A stretch of DNA of 25,693 nucleotides from an uncultured Alphaproteobacteria bacterium (GCA_937903135.1 CALDAH010000030.1:1-25693), one strand, 5' to 3'. Counted from the stretch's first letter, positions 6,502 through 14,618 are shown. Numbers and translations are program-made. Notes: generated by a model from the sequence alone, not told the origin.

Positions 6502-8054
6502 AAACCAACGCTTATGCCCGTGCGAATTATTATCCCATTAACATCATCGTAACGAATTACCCCGATTCCAATATCACCACCGATATTATCCATTACAGAT
6601 TTAAATGATATTTTACCGTTCGCGTTTATATTCCCGGATGTATCAAAACCTATGCGCATATCAGATTTATAAATAATACCATCTATTTCAAAACTGTATT
6701 CTGTATCTATGCCGATATGACCGGTTAAATTAAAATCTGTATCGGATAAAACCGTCGCCCGGTCATATCCAATTCCAGCAAACGGCATTACGCGGGTTAT
6801 ACCGGACGAATAAATCGTTGTTGTAATATCCGCCCTGCCGTATAAACTAATCCCTGCGGGATTCCGGGTTATATTGGATTTATTCAGTATCGGGCCGGTT
6901 CTGGATTCTGCAAACGTTGCACCGGTCACAGCCGATATTGAATATGTATCGTTTATCCGATGAAAAACTTTAATATTTCCGCCATATGCCAAAACTGAAA
7001 ACATATTTATATCATCGTCATAATCGGTCGTATATGAATATCCCGCGATTGCGATATTTGTATTATTCCCCGCCATTATATGACCCCGGCCGAAAATACC
7101 ATATCCATTAATAGTATCAGATACGATATAAAGCGATTGAATTTCCATCCCGGGGTCATCGGGTATTCTGTCCGCGGCCAATAAACTATTAATCGCACGA
7201 ACCGGCCGCATTATGTTAATCGGGTTTACACTTACCGAATCGGATATGATATCGTTTATGGCATTTAAATCACCTGCGTTATCCAACGCTGTAACCAGCG
7301 GATCGCGGGGATTTATATCGCGCAATGTGTTTATGAAACCGCCGACGGGATCGTTTAGTATTTTCGTATAATCGGTTTCCCTAACAGAACTAAGATACAA
7401 ATTTCCATCAATAATATTCGGCAATATTTTATACAGCGGATTATTGTTATACGCATAAACAGATATATTTCCAATCCCGGATAGATTTGATAAAACGGGA
7501 ATATCGCTGATTTCAAAATTATTGGATAAAAATATATTTACGTTACCGGAAATCTCAATTGCCGGGGATGAATTTTTATAATATGCAACGGACGCACTGT
7601 TATATAGAACCAAGCTGGAATCATGTATGGTTATATGATCGGCATCTGAATTCATCAATGCATTTAATGGAATGTTATTCGCGTCGCTTACGACTATATT
7701 AAAATTCCCTGCGACATTGATAAACGTAACATCCGCAGGCGATGAAATAATCTGAGTTAACTCGGCATTTTCCCCAAGATAAAATGTCCCGTGAATATTA
7801 CCACTGTTTTTCAAGGTTAAACTAACATTATCCGCTATATAGAAATCAGCGCTAAGTGCCCCTTGGTTATGAACAAACACAGAATTATTAACATTTATTG
7901 AATCAAATTTATATTCGCCGGAATCGTTAAATACTGTATCGCTGAAAATATTATATGCCGAACAATACGCATCAGCAATTGTCCCGGCCATGGATATGCA
8001 GATCATTGATAATGAAAATATCCCTCTCATCCCCATGGGGGATATTAATAGCAT
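6498..8054 (-). CDS. Autotransporter-like outer-membrane protein
   Basis: A 518-residue exported protein. Signal peptide: MRGIFSLSMICISMAGTIADA, beginning at residue 9 of the longest frame; either ATG (8054 or 8030) could be used and neither has a convincing ribosome-binding site. Residues of about 35-250 are short Asn/Ser/Val/Ile-rich beta repeats (such as FYIADNVSLTLKNSGNIHG) that suggest a beta-helical passenger. Residues of about 255-515 alternate polar and hydrophobic strands (FGRGHIMAG, IAIAGYSYTT, VMPFAGIGYDRA) and end in Phe (GISVGF), the usual C-terminal signature of an outer-membrane beta-barrel. No protease motif is visible. The coding strand is richer in AT and ATA codons than its neighbours. 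It converges with the ATL gene. Confidence 0.8.
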   Translation of the reverse strand: MLLISPMGMRGIFSLSMICISMAGTIADAYCSAYNIFSDTVFNDSGEYKFDSINVNNSVFVHNQGALSADFYIADNVSLTLKNSGNIHGTFYLGENAELTQIISSPADVTFINVAGNFNIVVSDANNIPLNALMNSDADHITIHDSSLVLYNSASVAYYKNSSPAIEISGNVNIFLSNNFEISDIPVLSNLSGIGNISVYAYNNNPLYKILPNIIDGNLYLSSVRETDYTKILNDPVGGFINTLRDINPRDPLVTALDNAGDLNAINDIISDSVSVNPINIMRPVRAINSLLAADRIPDDPGMEIQSLYIVSDTINGYGIFGRGHIMAGNNTNIAIAGYSYTTDYDDDINMFSVLAYGGNIKVFHRINDTYSISAVTGATFAESRTGPILNKSNITRNPAGISLYGRADITTTIYSSGITRVMPFAGIGYDRATVLSDTDFNLTGHIGIDTEYSFEIDGIIYKSDMRIGFDTSGNINANGKISFKSVMDNIGGDIGIGVIRYDDVNGIIIRTGISVGF

Positions 8055-8092
8055 ATGAGAATAAATTCATAAAGTATAAATTTATTTTTTAT

Positions 8093-8124
8093 AAAAAAAT
8101 TTCCCCGACCGCGATCGGGGAAAT
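8093..8124 (-). terminator. Terminator of the peroxiredoxin gene
   Basis: A stem of 8-10 pairs (8099-8108 with 8115-8124, loop CCGCGA) followed by seven T on the minus strand. It lies 20 bp after the peroxiredoxin stop and separates it from the autotransporter gene. Confidence 0.85.
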
Positions 8125-8146
8125 ATAATGATATGATATAAAAATA

Positions 8147-8926
8147 TTATTTTGATTTTTTTGCAGCTGTTTTTTTATTTAGCTTTGCTGCGATCATATC
8201 TTTGGGCAATTTTTTAAATGTAAAAAACCATGCTCTGGAATCTGTTGTTTTATCGCCCGATTGTTTTTTCCGGCGCATATCATCACTTGTTGCCGGCGAT
8301 GCAATTAAAACATCGTCCCCCGGTTGCCAATCGGCCGGCGTAGCGACCTTAAACGCATCCGCCGTCTGCAGCGCAATTAGCATTCGTTTCACCTCGTCAA
8401 AGTTACGACCGGTTGACGCCGGGTAATATAATATTGCGCGAATAATTCCGGCCGGATCAATTATAAATACTGCGCGAACGGCATGTGTATCGGACATACG
8501 CGGATGAATCATTCCATACTTTTTTGCAACAACCATCCCTGCATCGTCAATTACAGGGAATGTAATTTCCATATTTTCCCAGTCGCGATATTTAATATCA
8601 CGTATCGCATTAATCCACGCCAAATGGGATGGGACCGTCCCGACGGATAAACCGATCAGCTCTGTATTCATCGCCCGCAGCTCTTCGGCCAGTGCCTGAA
8701 ATGCCATAAACTCGGACGTGCATACGGGGGTAAAATCACCCGGGTGCGAAAACAGAACTACCCATTTCCCGGCATAATCACCGGGGAAATTAACCGTACC
8801 GTTTGTTGTTGTGGCGTGAAACTCCGGGGCCGGGTCACCGATTAACGGCATCTGCGGCGCGTCGCCGTGACAATCGCATTCTGTGTATGCGTCGCCGCAG
8901 TCACACAAATCAAATAAATCGTGCAT
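8147..8926 (-). CDS. Peroxiredoxin of the Prx6 / 1-Cys type with a cysteine-rich N-terminal extension
   Basis: A 259-residue thiol peroxidase that reduces peroxides in the cytosol. The thioredoxin-like fold starts near residue 26 (LIGDPAPEF). The peroxidatic motif is HPGDFTPVCTSEF with Cys69, and the conserved Arg lies in the RAVFIIDPAG segment. The C-terminal Prx6-type region is recognisable (YYPASTGRNFDEVKRML, TPADWQPGDDVL) but lacks the resolving Cys found in archaeal homologues. Unusually, residues 1-22 carry two CxC pairs (Cys8, 10, 17, 19). AAGGAG 5 nt before the ATG makes this start secure, so the extension is translated. The tail is Lys-rich (KLNKKTAAKKSK). It is divergent from ihfB. 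Confidence 0.92.
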   Translation of the reverse strand: MHDLFDLCDCGDAYTECDCHGDAPQMPLIGDPAPEFHATTTNGTVNFPGDYAGKWVVLFSHPGDFTPVCTSEFMAFQALAEELRAMNTELIGLSVGTVPSHLAWINAIRDIKYRDWENMEITFPVIDDAGMVVAKKYGMIHPRMSDTHAVRAVFIIDPAGIIRAILYYPASTGRNFDEVKRMLIALQTADAFKVATPADWQPGDDVLIASPATSDDMRRKKQSGDKTTDSRAWFFTFKKLPKDMIAAKLNKKTAAKKSK

Positions 8927-9080
8927 ATTTTCTCCTTATGTTTATATATAATTATATGGTATCAGTCGTTTTTCATATCCGGCACAAGAACGTATTCATA
9001 TTGCATAAAAAAACTTTACTCTTGATAAATTGTGCTAAGATATAAATAATTACCGAAAAAGAAACAAAGGAAGAAATACT

Positions 9081-9359
9081 ATGAAGCGTTCTGATATTAT
9101 ACGTTCTATACAGGTTAAGTTTAAGCATATGCGCCCGACTGATGCGGCGGCGATACTTGATACCGTCGCGGACCATATGATTGAAAGCATTTCCCGCGGG
9201 GACAGAATAGAAGTTCGTGGATTCGGAACATTTCAACCACGTGCCCGCGCGACCAAGGTTGGATATAACCCGTGTACCGGCAAACCTATGCCGTTACCGG
9301 CCAGTACGACAATCTTGTTTAAGCCAAGCCGTGAATTAACAAAACAAATGAATGGGTAA
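9081..9359 (+). CDS. ihfB: IHF beta-like / HU-family DNA-binding protein
   Basis: A 92-residue histone-like DNA-bending protein, within the usual 90-100. The sequence has the N-terminal helices, then RIEVRGFGTF, the beta-arm with RATKVGYNPCTGKP (the Pro at the tip that intercalates into DNA), and FKPSRELTKQMN. RIEVRGFGTF and FKPSREL are closer to IHF beta than to HU, but without alignment a HU-type homodimer cannot be excluded. AGGAAG lies 8 nt before the ATG. The fused accD-accA gene starts 6 nt after this stop, so the two are probably cotranscribed. Confidence 0.85.
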   Translation: MKRSDIIRSIQVKFKHMRPTDAAAILDTVADHMIESISRGDRIEVRGFGTFQPRARATKVGYNPCTGKPMPLPASTTILFKPSRELTKQMNG

Positions 9360-9365
9360 AATAAA

Positions 9366-11111
9366 ATGTTATTTGGTAAAAGATCTGGGATTAAAAACCG
9401 TAATCGTGAACGTTATGACCGCGTACGACGGTTAATGTGGATTAAATGCAGCTCTTGCGGGCGTTTGGTTTATTACAAAGATTACAAGGAAAATAATTAT
9501 ATCTGTCCGCGTTGCGGCAAGGCATTTATTATGACGCCAAAACAACGCTTCAATTTGCTATTTGACGATAATAACTGGGAAAAGCTGCCGCTGCCGATTG
9601 TATCGGATGACCCGCTAAACTTTGTTGACCGCGTCCCATACTGCGATCGTTTAAACGAGGCCCGCAACGACACCGGATCCCATGACGCAATAACAACCGC
9701 CGATGGAACAATCGGGGGAATTCCAGCGACAGTATGCATTTTAAACGGGGATTTTATGATGGGATCAATGGGACGTGCCGCCGGTGACGGAATTATCGCC
9801 AGTATGGAACACGCGATTGAAACCCGTCGCCCGTTTATTATGGTTACCGCCAGTGGCGGGGCACGTATGCAGGAAAATATACTATCGCTAATGCAGATGG
9901 CCCGAACGACCGTTGCTGTAAATAAACTGCATGCGAATGGAATTCCGTATATAGTATTACTAACCGACCCGACATACGGGGGCGTTACCGCGTCATTTGC
10001 GATGCTTGGCGATATTCATATCGCAGAATCCGGCGCACGTATCGGTTTTGCAGGACGACGCGTAATTGAACAAAATATTCGTGAAAAACTGCCCGCGAAT
10101 TTCCAGACGGCGGATTATCTATACGAACACGGTATGGTAGATATGGTTGTGCCGCGCACAGAACTGCACGATAAAATCGCAACTATATTGGCCGTTTTAA
10201 CAAAACAACCGCGCGAACCAAAGGCGGTAAATGTCACCACACCGGCCGTTGATACATCAAAAAAGGCCCGCGGCATGGGTGAAAACGACGCATATGATAA
10301 AGTATTACTGGCGCGAAATGAAAACCGTCCGCACTTCCTGGACTACATTAACGGAATTGTTGATGACTGGACATACCTTGCCGGGGACAGAACATATGCC
10401 GAAGATCCGGCCATGGGCAGCGGTATTGGTTTCTGGCGCGGGATTCCGGCAGTTATAATCGGCCAGGAACAGGGACGAACAATTGAAACACGTCAAAAGC
10501 ACAGATTCGGTATGGTAAACCCGGACGGCTATCGCAAGGCACAGCGTATGATGCGCCTGGCGGAAAAATTCAACCTGCCCCTGATTTCGTTATTTGACAC
10601 GGCCGGTGCATTTGCGGGCCGCGAAGGCGAAGAACGTGGTCAATCCCAGGCGGTTGCGCAGTCTATATCAACCGGTCTGGCGATAAAAACGCCATACGTT
10701 GCCGTAAATGTCGGTCAGGGTGGATCGGGCGGTGCGATCGCGATTGGCACGGGCGACCGTATACTAATGCTGGAAAACGCAATATATTCGGTAATTGCAC
10801 CGGAATCATGCGCCAGTATTTTATGGCGTGATAATAAGTTCAAGGCAACCGCCGCCGCGGCAATGCGATTAACAGCACGCGATATGGCCGAATTGAATGT
10901 TATTGATAAGATTGTCCAAGAACCTGCCGGCGGCGCACATACCGATTGGCAGACCACGATGGAGCTGTTATCGGCTGCCGTCGCCGATAGCATCCGCGAG
11001 CTGCAGGAAATCCCGGCCAGCGAACTACCCGGCCGTCGTGCGGATAAATTTATATCAATGACCCGTGACGTAGAGATTTATGCACCTGAGCATAAATCGG
11101 ACGATCACTAA
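9366..11111 (+). CDS. accDA: Fused acetyl-CoA carboxylase carboxyltransferase, AccD-AccA
   Basis: A 581-residue fusion of both carboxyltransferase subunits, which move the carboxyl group from carboxybiotin to acetyl-CoA to give malonyl-CoA for fatty-acid synthesis. Residues 1-280 are AccD: a four-Cys zinc ribbon (Cys28, 31, 47, 50), then MGSMGRAAGDGI, TASGGARMQE and DPTYGGVTASFA. After a linker (about 280-300) residues 300-575 are AccA: HFLDYINGI, LAGDRTYAEDPA, GRTIETRQKHRFGM, DTAGAFAGREGEERGQ, GQGGSGGAIAIG and VIAPESCASILW. The frame is continuous, with no stop or start between the halves. AccA's usual N-terminal helix is shortened into the linker. The gene follows ihfB by 6 nt and ends at a strong terminator. 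Confidence 0.97.
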   Translation: MLFGKRSGIKNRNRERYDRVRRLMWIKCSSCGRLVYYKDYKENNYICPRCGKAFIMTPKQRFNLLFDDNNWEKLPLPIVSDDPLNFVDRVPYCDRLNEARNDTGSHDAITTADGTIGGIPATVCILNGDFMMGSMGRAAGDGIIASMEHAIETRRPFIMVTASGGARMQENILSLMQMARTTVAVNKLHANGIPYIVLLTDPTYGGVTASFAMLGDIHIAESGARIGFAGRRVIEQNIREKLPANFQTADYLYEHGMVDMVVPRTELHDKIATILAVLTKQPREPKAVNVTTPAVDTSKKARGMGENDAYDKVLLARNENRPHFLDYINGIVDDWTYLAGDRTYAEDPAMGSGIGFWRGIPAVIIGQEQGRTIETRQKHRFGMVNPDGYRKAQRMMRLAEKFNLPLISLFDTAGAFAGREGEERGQSQAVAQSISTGLAIKTPYVAVNVGQGGSGGAIAIGTGDRILMLENAIYSVIAPESCASILWRDNKFKATAAAAMRLTARDMAELNVIDKIVQEPAGGAHTDWQTTMELLSAAVADSIRELQEIPASELPGRRADKFISMTRDVEIYAPEHKSDDH

Positions 11112-11123
11112 TGCGCCGATATA

Positions 11124-11155
11124 GCAACCACCGCGTAATGCGGTGGTATTTTTTT
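11124..11155 (+). terminator. Terminator of ihfB-accDA
   Basis: A perfect eight-pair stem (11127-11134 with 11140-11147, loop GTAAT), then A and T7, about 15 bp after the accDA stop. Confidence 0.9.
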
Positions 11156-11223
11156 ATCGCGACACCAGCGCAAAAATATACGCGAATAATTATATTATCG
11201 GCCGAAAAATACGTTTTTTAATG

Positions 11224-11252
11224 TTGTTTTTATACTTACAATAATTTATAAT
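11224..11252 (+). promoter_or_regulatory. Promoter of the structured leader before the cysteine-rich protein gene
   Basis: TTGTTT (11224-11229), a 17-nt spacer and consensus TATAAT (11247-11252). The predicted start near 11259 is one nucleotide before the first leader helix. Confidence 0.6.
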
Positions 11253-11258
11253 TATGAA

Positions 11259-11518
11259 CGAATTCAAAGGGATATTGAATTCGGGACTTAGAAAATCCCA
11301 TAAATAAGCTGTGTATGCAATTACACTGGTATCCGACAATGGATTGTCGGCGTTTTACGCCGATTGTTTTTCCATTTCCCGACAATCGGTCGGGAAGCCG
11401 CGGCTATGCAATAGGGTACGCACCCAAAGGCCGCGGGGTCATTCTTATTTATGATTTTTCTAGCTTCCCGACCACCAATATTTGGTGGTTTTTTGTAACC
11501 AATCAAAAGGGATGTAAA
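11259..11518 (+). promoter_or_regulatory. Structured leader RNA (element A), putative attenuator of the cysteine-rich secreted protein gene
   Basis: This fills the 407-bp gap after accDA. By eye the RNA has, in order: H1 at the 5' end (11260-11267 with 11275-11282), whose loop GGGAT can pair with ATCCC at 11295-11299; a hairpin 11333-11338/11345-11350; H2, a six-pair triloop hairpin (11348-11353/11357-11362) followed by ATTGTTTTT; P2 (11376-11383/11389-11396); a long-range 11-pair helix (11388-11398/11463-11473) competing with P2; a nested seven-pair helix (11398-11404/11430-11436) holding a GGGT/ACCC hairpin; a small hairpin (11439-11442/11451-11454); and a terminator (11471-11478/11482-11489, then T5). 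The start codon is 25 nt further. The terminator in front of the gene implies conditional readthrough. The leader at 25025 has the same order of helices. Confidence 0.65.
11471..11494 (+). terminator. Leader terminator, element A
   Basis: An eight-pair stem ACCACCAA/TTGGTGGT (11471-11478 with 11482-11489, loop TAT) followed by five T. Its first three bases also belong to the long-range leader helix, so the two structures compete. Confidence 0.75.
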
Positions 11519-12049
11519 ATGAAAATCATATTATCTGCCGTTTTTGGAATAGCTTTGGCGGGCAATGCACATGCATTCTCTTGCAATGCGGGGTATTTCT
11601 ATAATGGCATGCTATGCGCGAAATGCCCGGATGATTTCCCGTATTCTGCGGCAAACAATTCCGGCGGCGCAAACACATGCTATACCGGGCGCAGCATTGG
11701 CTCGCTTTCCAATCACTCATATTACGAAGAAAGGTGTTATTATCAGGGCCAATGTACCAACTATTTTCTGTCATGTTATGGCGGGTATTACGATGCAGGA
11801 TACGCCAGTACAAATATGACCTGCACCGCGGTCGGGGACACATACTACAGCGTTTATCCCGCATCACGATCCAGATGCCCTATGTATTCATACCTCAGCG
11901 GTTCATCATCATACAACGCGTATGGAAAAACATCCGGGGGCGATAACGCCAATAGTATAACCGACTGCTATATCCCCAGCGGCACAATGGGTTCGGACGC
12001 AACGGGAACATACATTTATACCGCGGATTGTAAATATTCGGCGCAATAA
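11519..12049 (+). CDS. Cysteine-rich secreted protein, unknown function
   Basis: A 176-residue exported protein with a clear Sec signal (MKIILSAVFGIALAGNAHA, cleavage before FSC). The mature part is rich in Cys, Tyr, Ser and Gly, with about a dozen Cys; CNAGYFYNGMLCAKCP at its start is a Cys-x-x-Gly-Tyr type repeat seen in disulfide-rich surface proteins. Specific function is not recognisable. The start at 11519 has AAGGGA 6 nt upstream and begins the signal peptide; the longer in-frame reading from 11315 would translate through the leader hairpins and is rejected. The product at 25279 is similar in style and sits behind the same kind of leader. The stop is 32 bp from that of the converging prfB gene. 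Confidence 0.82.
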   Translation: MKIILSAVFGIALAGNAHAFSCNAGYFYNGMLCAKCPDDFPYSAANNSGGANTCYTGRSIGSLSNHSYYEERCYYQGQCTNYFLSCYGGYYDAGYASTNMTCTAVGDTYYSVYPASRSRCPMYSYLSGSSSYNAYGKTSGGDNANSITDCYIPSGTMGSDATGTYIYTADCKYSAQ

Positions 12050-12081
12050 TAAACACAGCACGGATAATTATATAACTATAC

Positions 12082-13153
12082 TTATCCGCGCTGCAACAGA
12101 CTTAACATAAAATCATCCAGATCGCCGTCCAATACTGCATCGGAATCAGTTTTTTCAACACCGGTTCGAACATCTTTTACCAGCTGATATGGATACAATA
12201 CATAGTTACGTATTTGACTGCCCCATTCAATTTTCTTTTGTGCGGCCTTGGCTGCGTTTTCTTCGGCCGCGCGCTTTTCCAGCTCCAGCTCGTATAGCTT
12301 GCTTCGCAGCATTTTCATCGCCATTTCTTTGTTCTGAATCTGACTGCGTTCGTTTTGACATGTAACAACGGTATTCGTCGGGATATGCGTAATTCTAACC
12401 GCACTATCGGTTTTATTAACATGCTGCCCCCCCGCCCCGGATGCACGATATGTATCAATACGCAGATCTTTGTCGTTAATCTCTATCTCTATGCTATCGT
12501 CAACATCAGGCCACACGTCAACAGATGCGAAGCTGGTCTGGCGTTTTCCATTGGCATTAAACGGGGATATACGGACCAATCGGTGAACACCGATTTCATT
12601 TTTCAGCCACCCATATGCCCGTGTCCCGGATATACGATATGTAATATTTTTTATCCCGGCGGTATCACCTTCGTGTTCTTCTATTACCTCGCATGTAAAT
12701 CCGTGACGTTCCGCCCATCGTGCATACATTCGCGATAACATCTGCGCCCAGTCCTGTGCCTCGGTCCCGCCGGCGCCGGCCTGAATAAACAAAAACGCCC
12801 CGCTATTATCGGCCGGTTCACGAAATAACGTAATAAACTTTGCCCTGCCCGCGGCCGCCGCCAGTGCTTCAATTGCACCAATAACATCCGGGTCATCCGG
12901 GGCAATTTCATATAAATCACGCAGGTCTGAATACTCAGATTCCAGACCGCGAAATTCAGCTAATGTTTTCTCCATCCCAGATTTTTTCTGTAAAACCACA
13001 CGTGCGGCATCGGGATCGGACCATAAATCCGGATTATTTGTCTGCAGATTCAGCTCTGCGATATCCGCGTCCAGCTTATCGGGGTCAAAGAAACCCCCGT
13101 ATAGCTGTAATATCGTCGGATATTTGTGTTAAAATTTCATTTACCATAATCAT
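12082..13153 (-). CDS. prfB: Peptide chain release factor 2, expressed by +1 programmed frameshift
   Basis: RF2 ends translation at UGA and UAA. The reading starts at ATG 13153 (or 13147), runs 22 codons to an in-frame TGA at 13085-13087, and continues in the +1 frame to 12082, giving about 356 residues, the family length. The shift site reads CGG GGG TTT CTT TGA C, nearly the E. coli site, with the Shine-Dalgarno-like GGGGG three bases before CTT. After the shift the protein runs DPDKLDADIAELNLQTNN and so on. The stop-codon-reading tripeptide SPF is at about 196-198, and the catalytic GGQ at about 241-243. No good ribosome-binding site precedes the start; a TTGATT-16-TATTAT promoter ends 7 nt before it. 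It is divergent from the gene at 13271. Confidence 0.96.
13084..13100 (-). promoter_or_regulatory. RF2 autoregulatory +1 frameshift site
   Basis: On the minus strand ACGGGGGTTTCTTTGAC: slippery CUU, the UGA stop recognised by RF2 itself, a following C that weakens termination, and an internal Shine-Dalgarno-like GGGGG spaced as in E. coli. Low RF2 favours the shift and raises RF2 synthesis. Confidence 0.95.
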
Positions 13154-13160
13154 GCTTGGA

Positions 13161-13188
13161 ATAATATCAGTTTATTTGCCGGAATCAA
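13161..13188 (-). promoter_or_regulatory. Candidate promoter of prfB
   Basis: On the minus strand, TTGATT (13183-13188), a 16-nt spacer and TATTAT (13161-13166). Seven nucleotides separate the -10 box from the ATG at 13153. Confidence 0.5.
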
Positions 13189-13219
13189 CTGATTTATAGC
13201 TTAAATCGCAAATGAATGT

Positions 13220-13248
13220 TTGCCTTTTGACGGGGAATATGTTAAAAT
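13220..13248 (+). promoter_or_regulatory. Promoter of the secreted protein gene at 13271
   Basis: TTGCCT (13220-13225), a 17-nt spacer and TAAAAT (13243-13248). The predicted start near 13255 leaves a 16-nt leader containing GAGAGAGG. Confidence 0.6.
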
Positions 13249-13270
13249 TTTTTTAACGAGAGAGGTTTGC

Positions 13271-14515
13271 ATGAAAAATATATTTTTTGCATTTGGCCTA
13301 ATTGGCGCAGTTATCGGCGTATCGGATTCATATGCCTTATCGGCCGGCACGGTCGGTGCGACGGATACATCACGCGGGGTTTCGGTATATACGCCGACCA
13401 CGAACGGCCAGCGCGGGAATCAGGGACTGGCGAATGCATATAAACAAAACCAACGCAATACTTATTATATGGTAACGCAGCCGGACGTAGATTCTGCATG
13501 CCGGGAAAAGATTTATAAATGCCTCTCGGATTATTGCGGTGATGTAACGGTTGTCCCGGGGCAGCGTTCATCCCGATGCCAATATGCAACCGAAAGTGAA
13601 TTATATAACTACGCATTACTCTGCCTGCAAAAGGATACATCGGTATTATTACCTCAATACAACACAAACACTCGCACCGGTGCGAGGGGATTAAATACTG
13701 CGGCGCGTCTGTGCCCGTCATATGTTCAGCAGGAATTAATGTCATACCTGTCTATGTCAAATATGGCCGACCAGCTGTCAAAATCTCACTCTGATTTATG
13801 CCTGCAGCGTCGCCAGGAACTAGAAGCGGCGATGTCATGTCATTCGGTTGCGCTGGCATACGGGAATGAAACGGCCAGTATGCTAACCACGCAGCTTACC
13901 GATTATTGCGGCGCGGGCGTCCCGGGCGGCAGTGCGGAAATGGTAACCCGATTTGCAAACGCGGGAAATGTTGGCGCGAATATCTGGGGCTGGGCCGAAA
14001 AAATCGTCAGCCTGGATTTGAATAAAAAAGGCTCTGACTGGCAGGCGGCGGTTGACGCGGTTTTGGCGGGATATACAAATCGGATGAACCTGGCATGCGG
14101 TGATAACATGCAGCTAAATACCGTATCACATACATCCGGTGCCGCGAACCAGCCAACGGCACTGCAGACCGCCGCCGCATTAGCCATAGGCGTCGCATTC
14201 CCGACCAACCCAGTAGAGGCTGAAAACCCATACGAAAACTGGTCCGTTTATATGGATGTTCAGTCACGTTCTGAACTCTGGGATTATGACACAGCGTATC
14301 AGGTAATTCAGGCGGCACTGACCAATCCGGCCACAACCCAGAACGCATTTTTAACCAGTGCCCAGATGGACAATATGCAAACGGCATATAAACGCGGCAC
14401 AAAGGCATTTATCATTCGCGACAGTGCGCGCTGCTATATAATTCCCGTTACGACATTAACGAAACAGGAAACATCACTAATTGCGCAATCATTTGCAAAC
14501 TGCATCAGCAAATAA
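13271..14515 (+). CDS. Secreted cysteine-containing protein, unknown function
   Basis: A 414-residue exported protein I cannot assign to a named family. Signal peptide: MKNIFFAFGLIGAVIGVSDSYA, cleavage before LSAG. The mature N-terminus is Thr/Gly/Asn-rich, followed at about residues 75-90 by CREKIYKCLSDYCG. This matches the C-x6-C-x4-C module found in the operon at 20287-24919. The remainder is mostly helical with about ten more Cys, including CLQRRQELEAAMSC and two near the C-terminus (around 391 and 411), so a disulfide-stabilised periplasmic or surface protein is likely. GAGAGG lies 7 nt before the ATG; the in-frame extension to 13220 lies inside the promoter. A strong terminator follows directly, so it is a single-gene unit. 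Confidence 0.85.
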   Translation: MKNIFFAFGLIGAVIGVSDSYALSAGTVGATDTSRGVSVYTPTTNGQRGNQGLANAYKQNQRNTYYMVTQPDVDSACREKIYKCLSDYCGDVTVVPGQRSSRCQYATESELYNYALLCLQKDTSVLLPQYNTNTRTGARGLNTAARLCPSYVQQELMSYLSMSNMADQLSKSHSDLCLQRRQELEAAMSCHSVALAYGNETASMLTTQLTDYCGAGVPGGSAEMVTRFANAGNVGANIWGWAEKIVSLDLNKKGSDWQAAVDAVLAGYTNRMNLACGDNMQLNTVSHTSGAANQPTALQTAAALAIGVAFPTNPVEAENPYENWSVYMDVQSRSELWDYDTAYQVIQAALTNPATTQNAFLTSAQMDNMQTAYKRGTKAFIIRDSARCYIIPVTTLTKQETSLIAQSFANCISK

Positions 14516-14541
14516 AAATCCCCCCCGCGGGGGATTTTTTT
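14513..14541 (+). terminator. Terminator of the gene at 13271-14515
   Basis: A seven-pair stem (14518-14524 with 14529-14535, loop CCGC) followed by a run of T, overlapping the TAA stop flank. Confidence 0.88.
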
Positions 14542-14556
14542 ATAACGGGAATAAAC

Positions 14557-14586
14557 TTGATTTTACCGGGCCGCGTATGGAATAAT
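14557..14586 (+). promoter_or_regulatory. Candidate promoter of the GT6 glycosyltransferase gene
   Basis: TTGATT (14557-14562), an 18-nt spacer and AATAAT (14581-14586), about 32 nt before the start codon. Confidence 0.45.
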
Positions 14587-14618
14587 ATCATATATCAATC
14601 AAACAACAGGGGATGTTT

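Noticed and set aside
11315..11518. In-frame N-terminal extension of the cysteine-rich protein
   Set aside because: It would translate through the leader hairpins and terminator; the ATG at 11519 has a ribosome-binding site and begins a signal peptide.
11259..11518. Known T-box, SAM, cobalamin or other classical riboswitch
   Set aside because: None of the conserved boxes that I know for these classes is visible in either leader; a formal Rfam scan was not possible.
12058..12091. Hairpin AGCACGGATAA/TTATCCGCGCT as a terminator between 11519-12049 and prfB
   Set aside because: Its loop is 14 nt, one pair is mismatched, no T run follows, and its right arm is inside the prfB coding region. A weak structure is possible.
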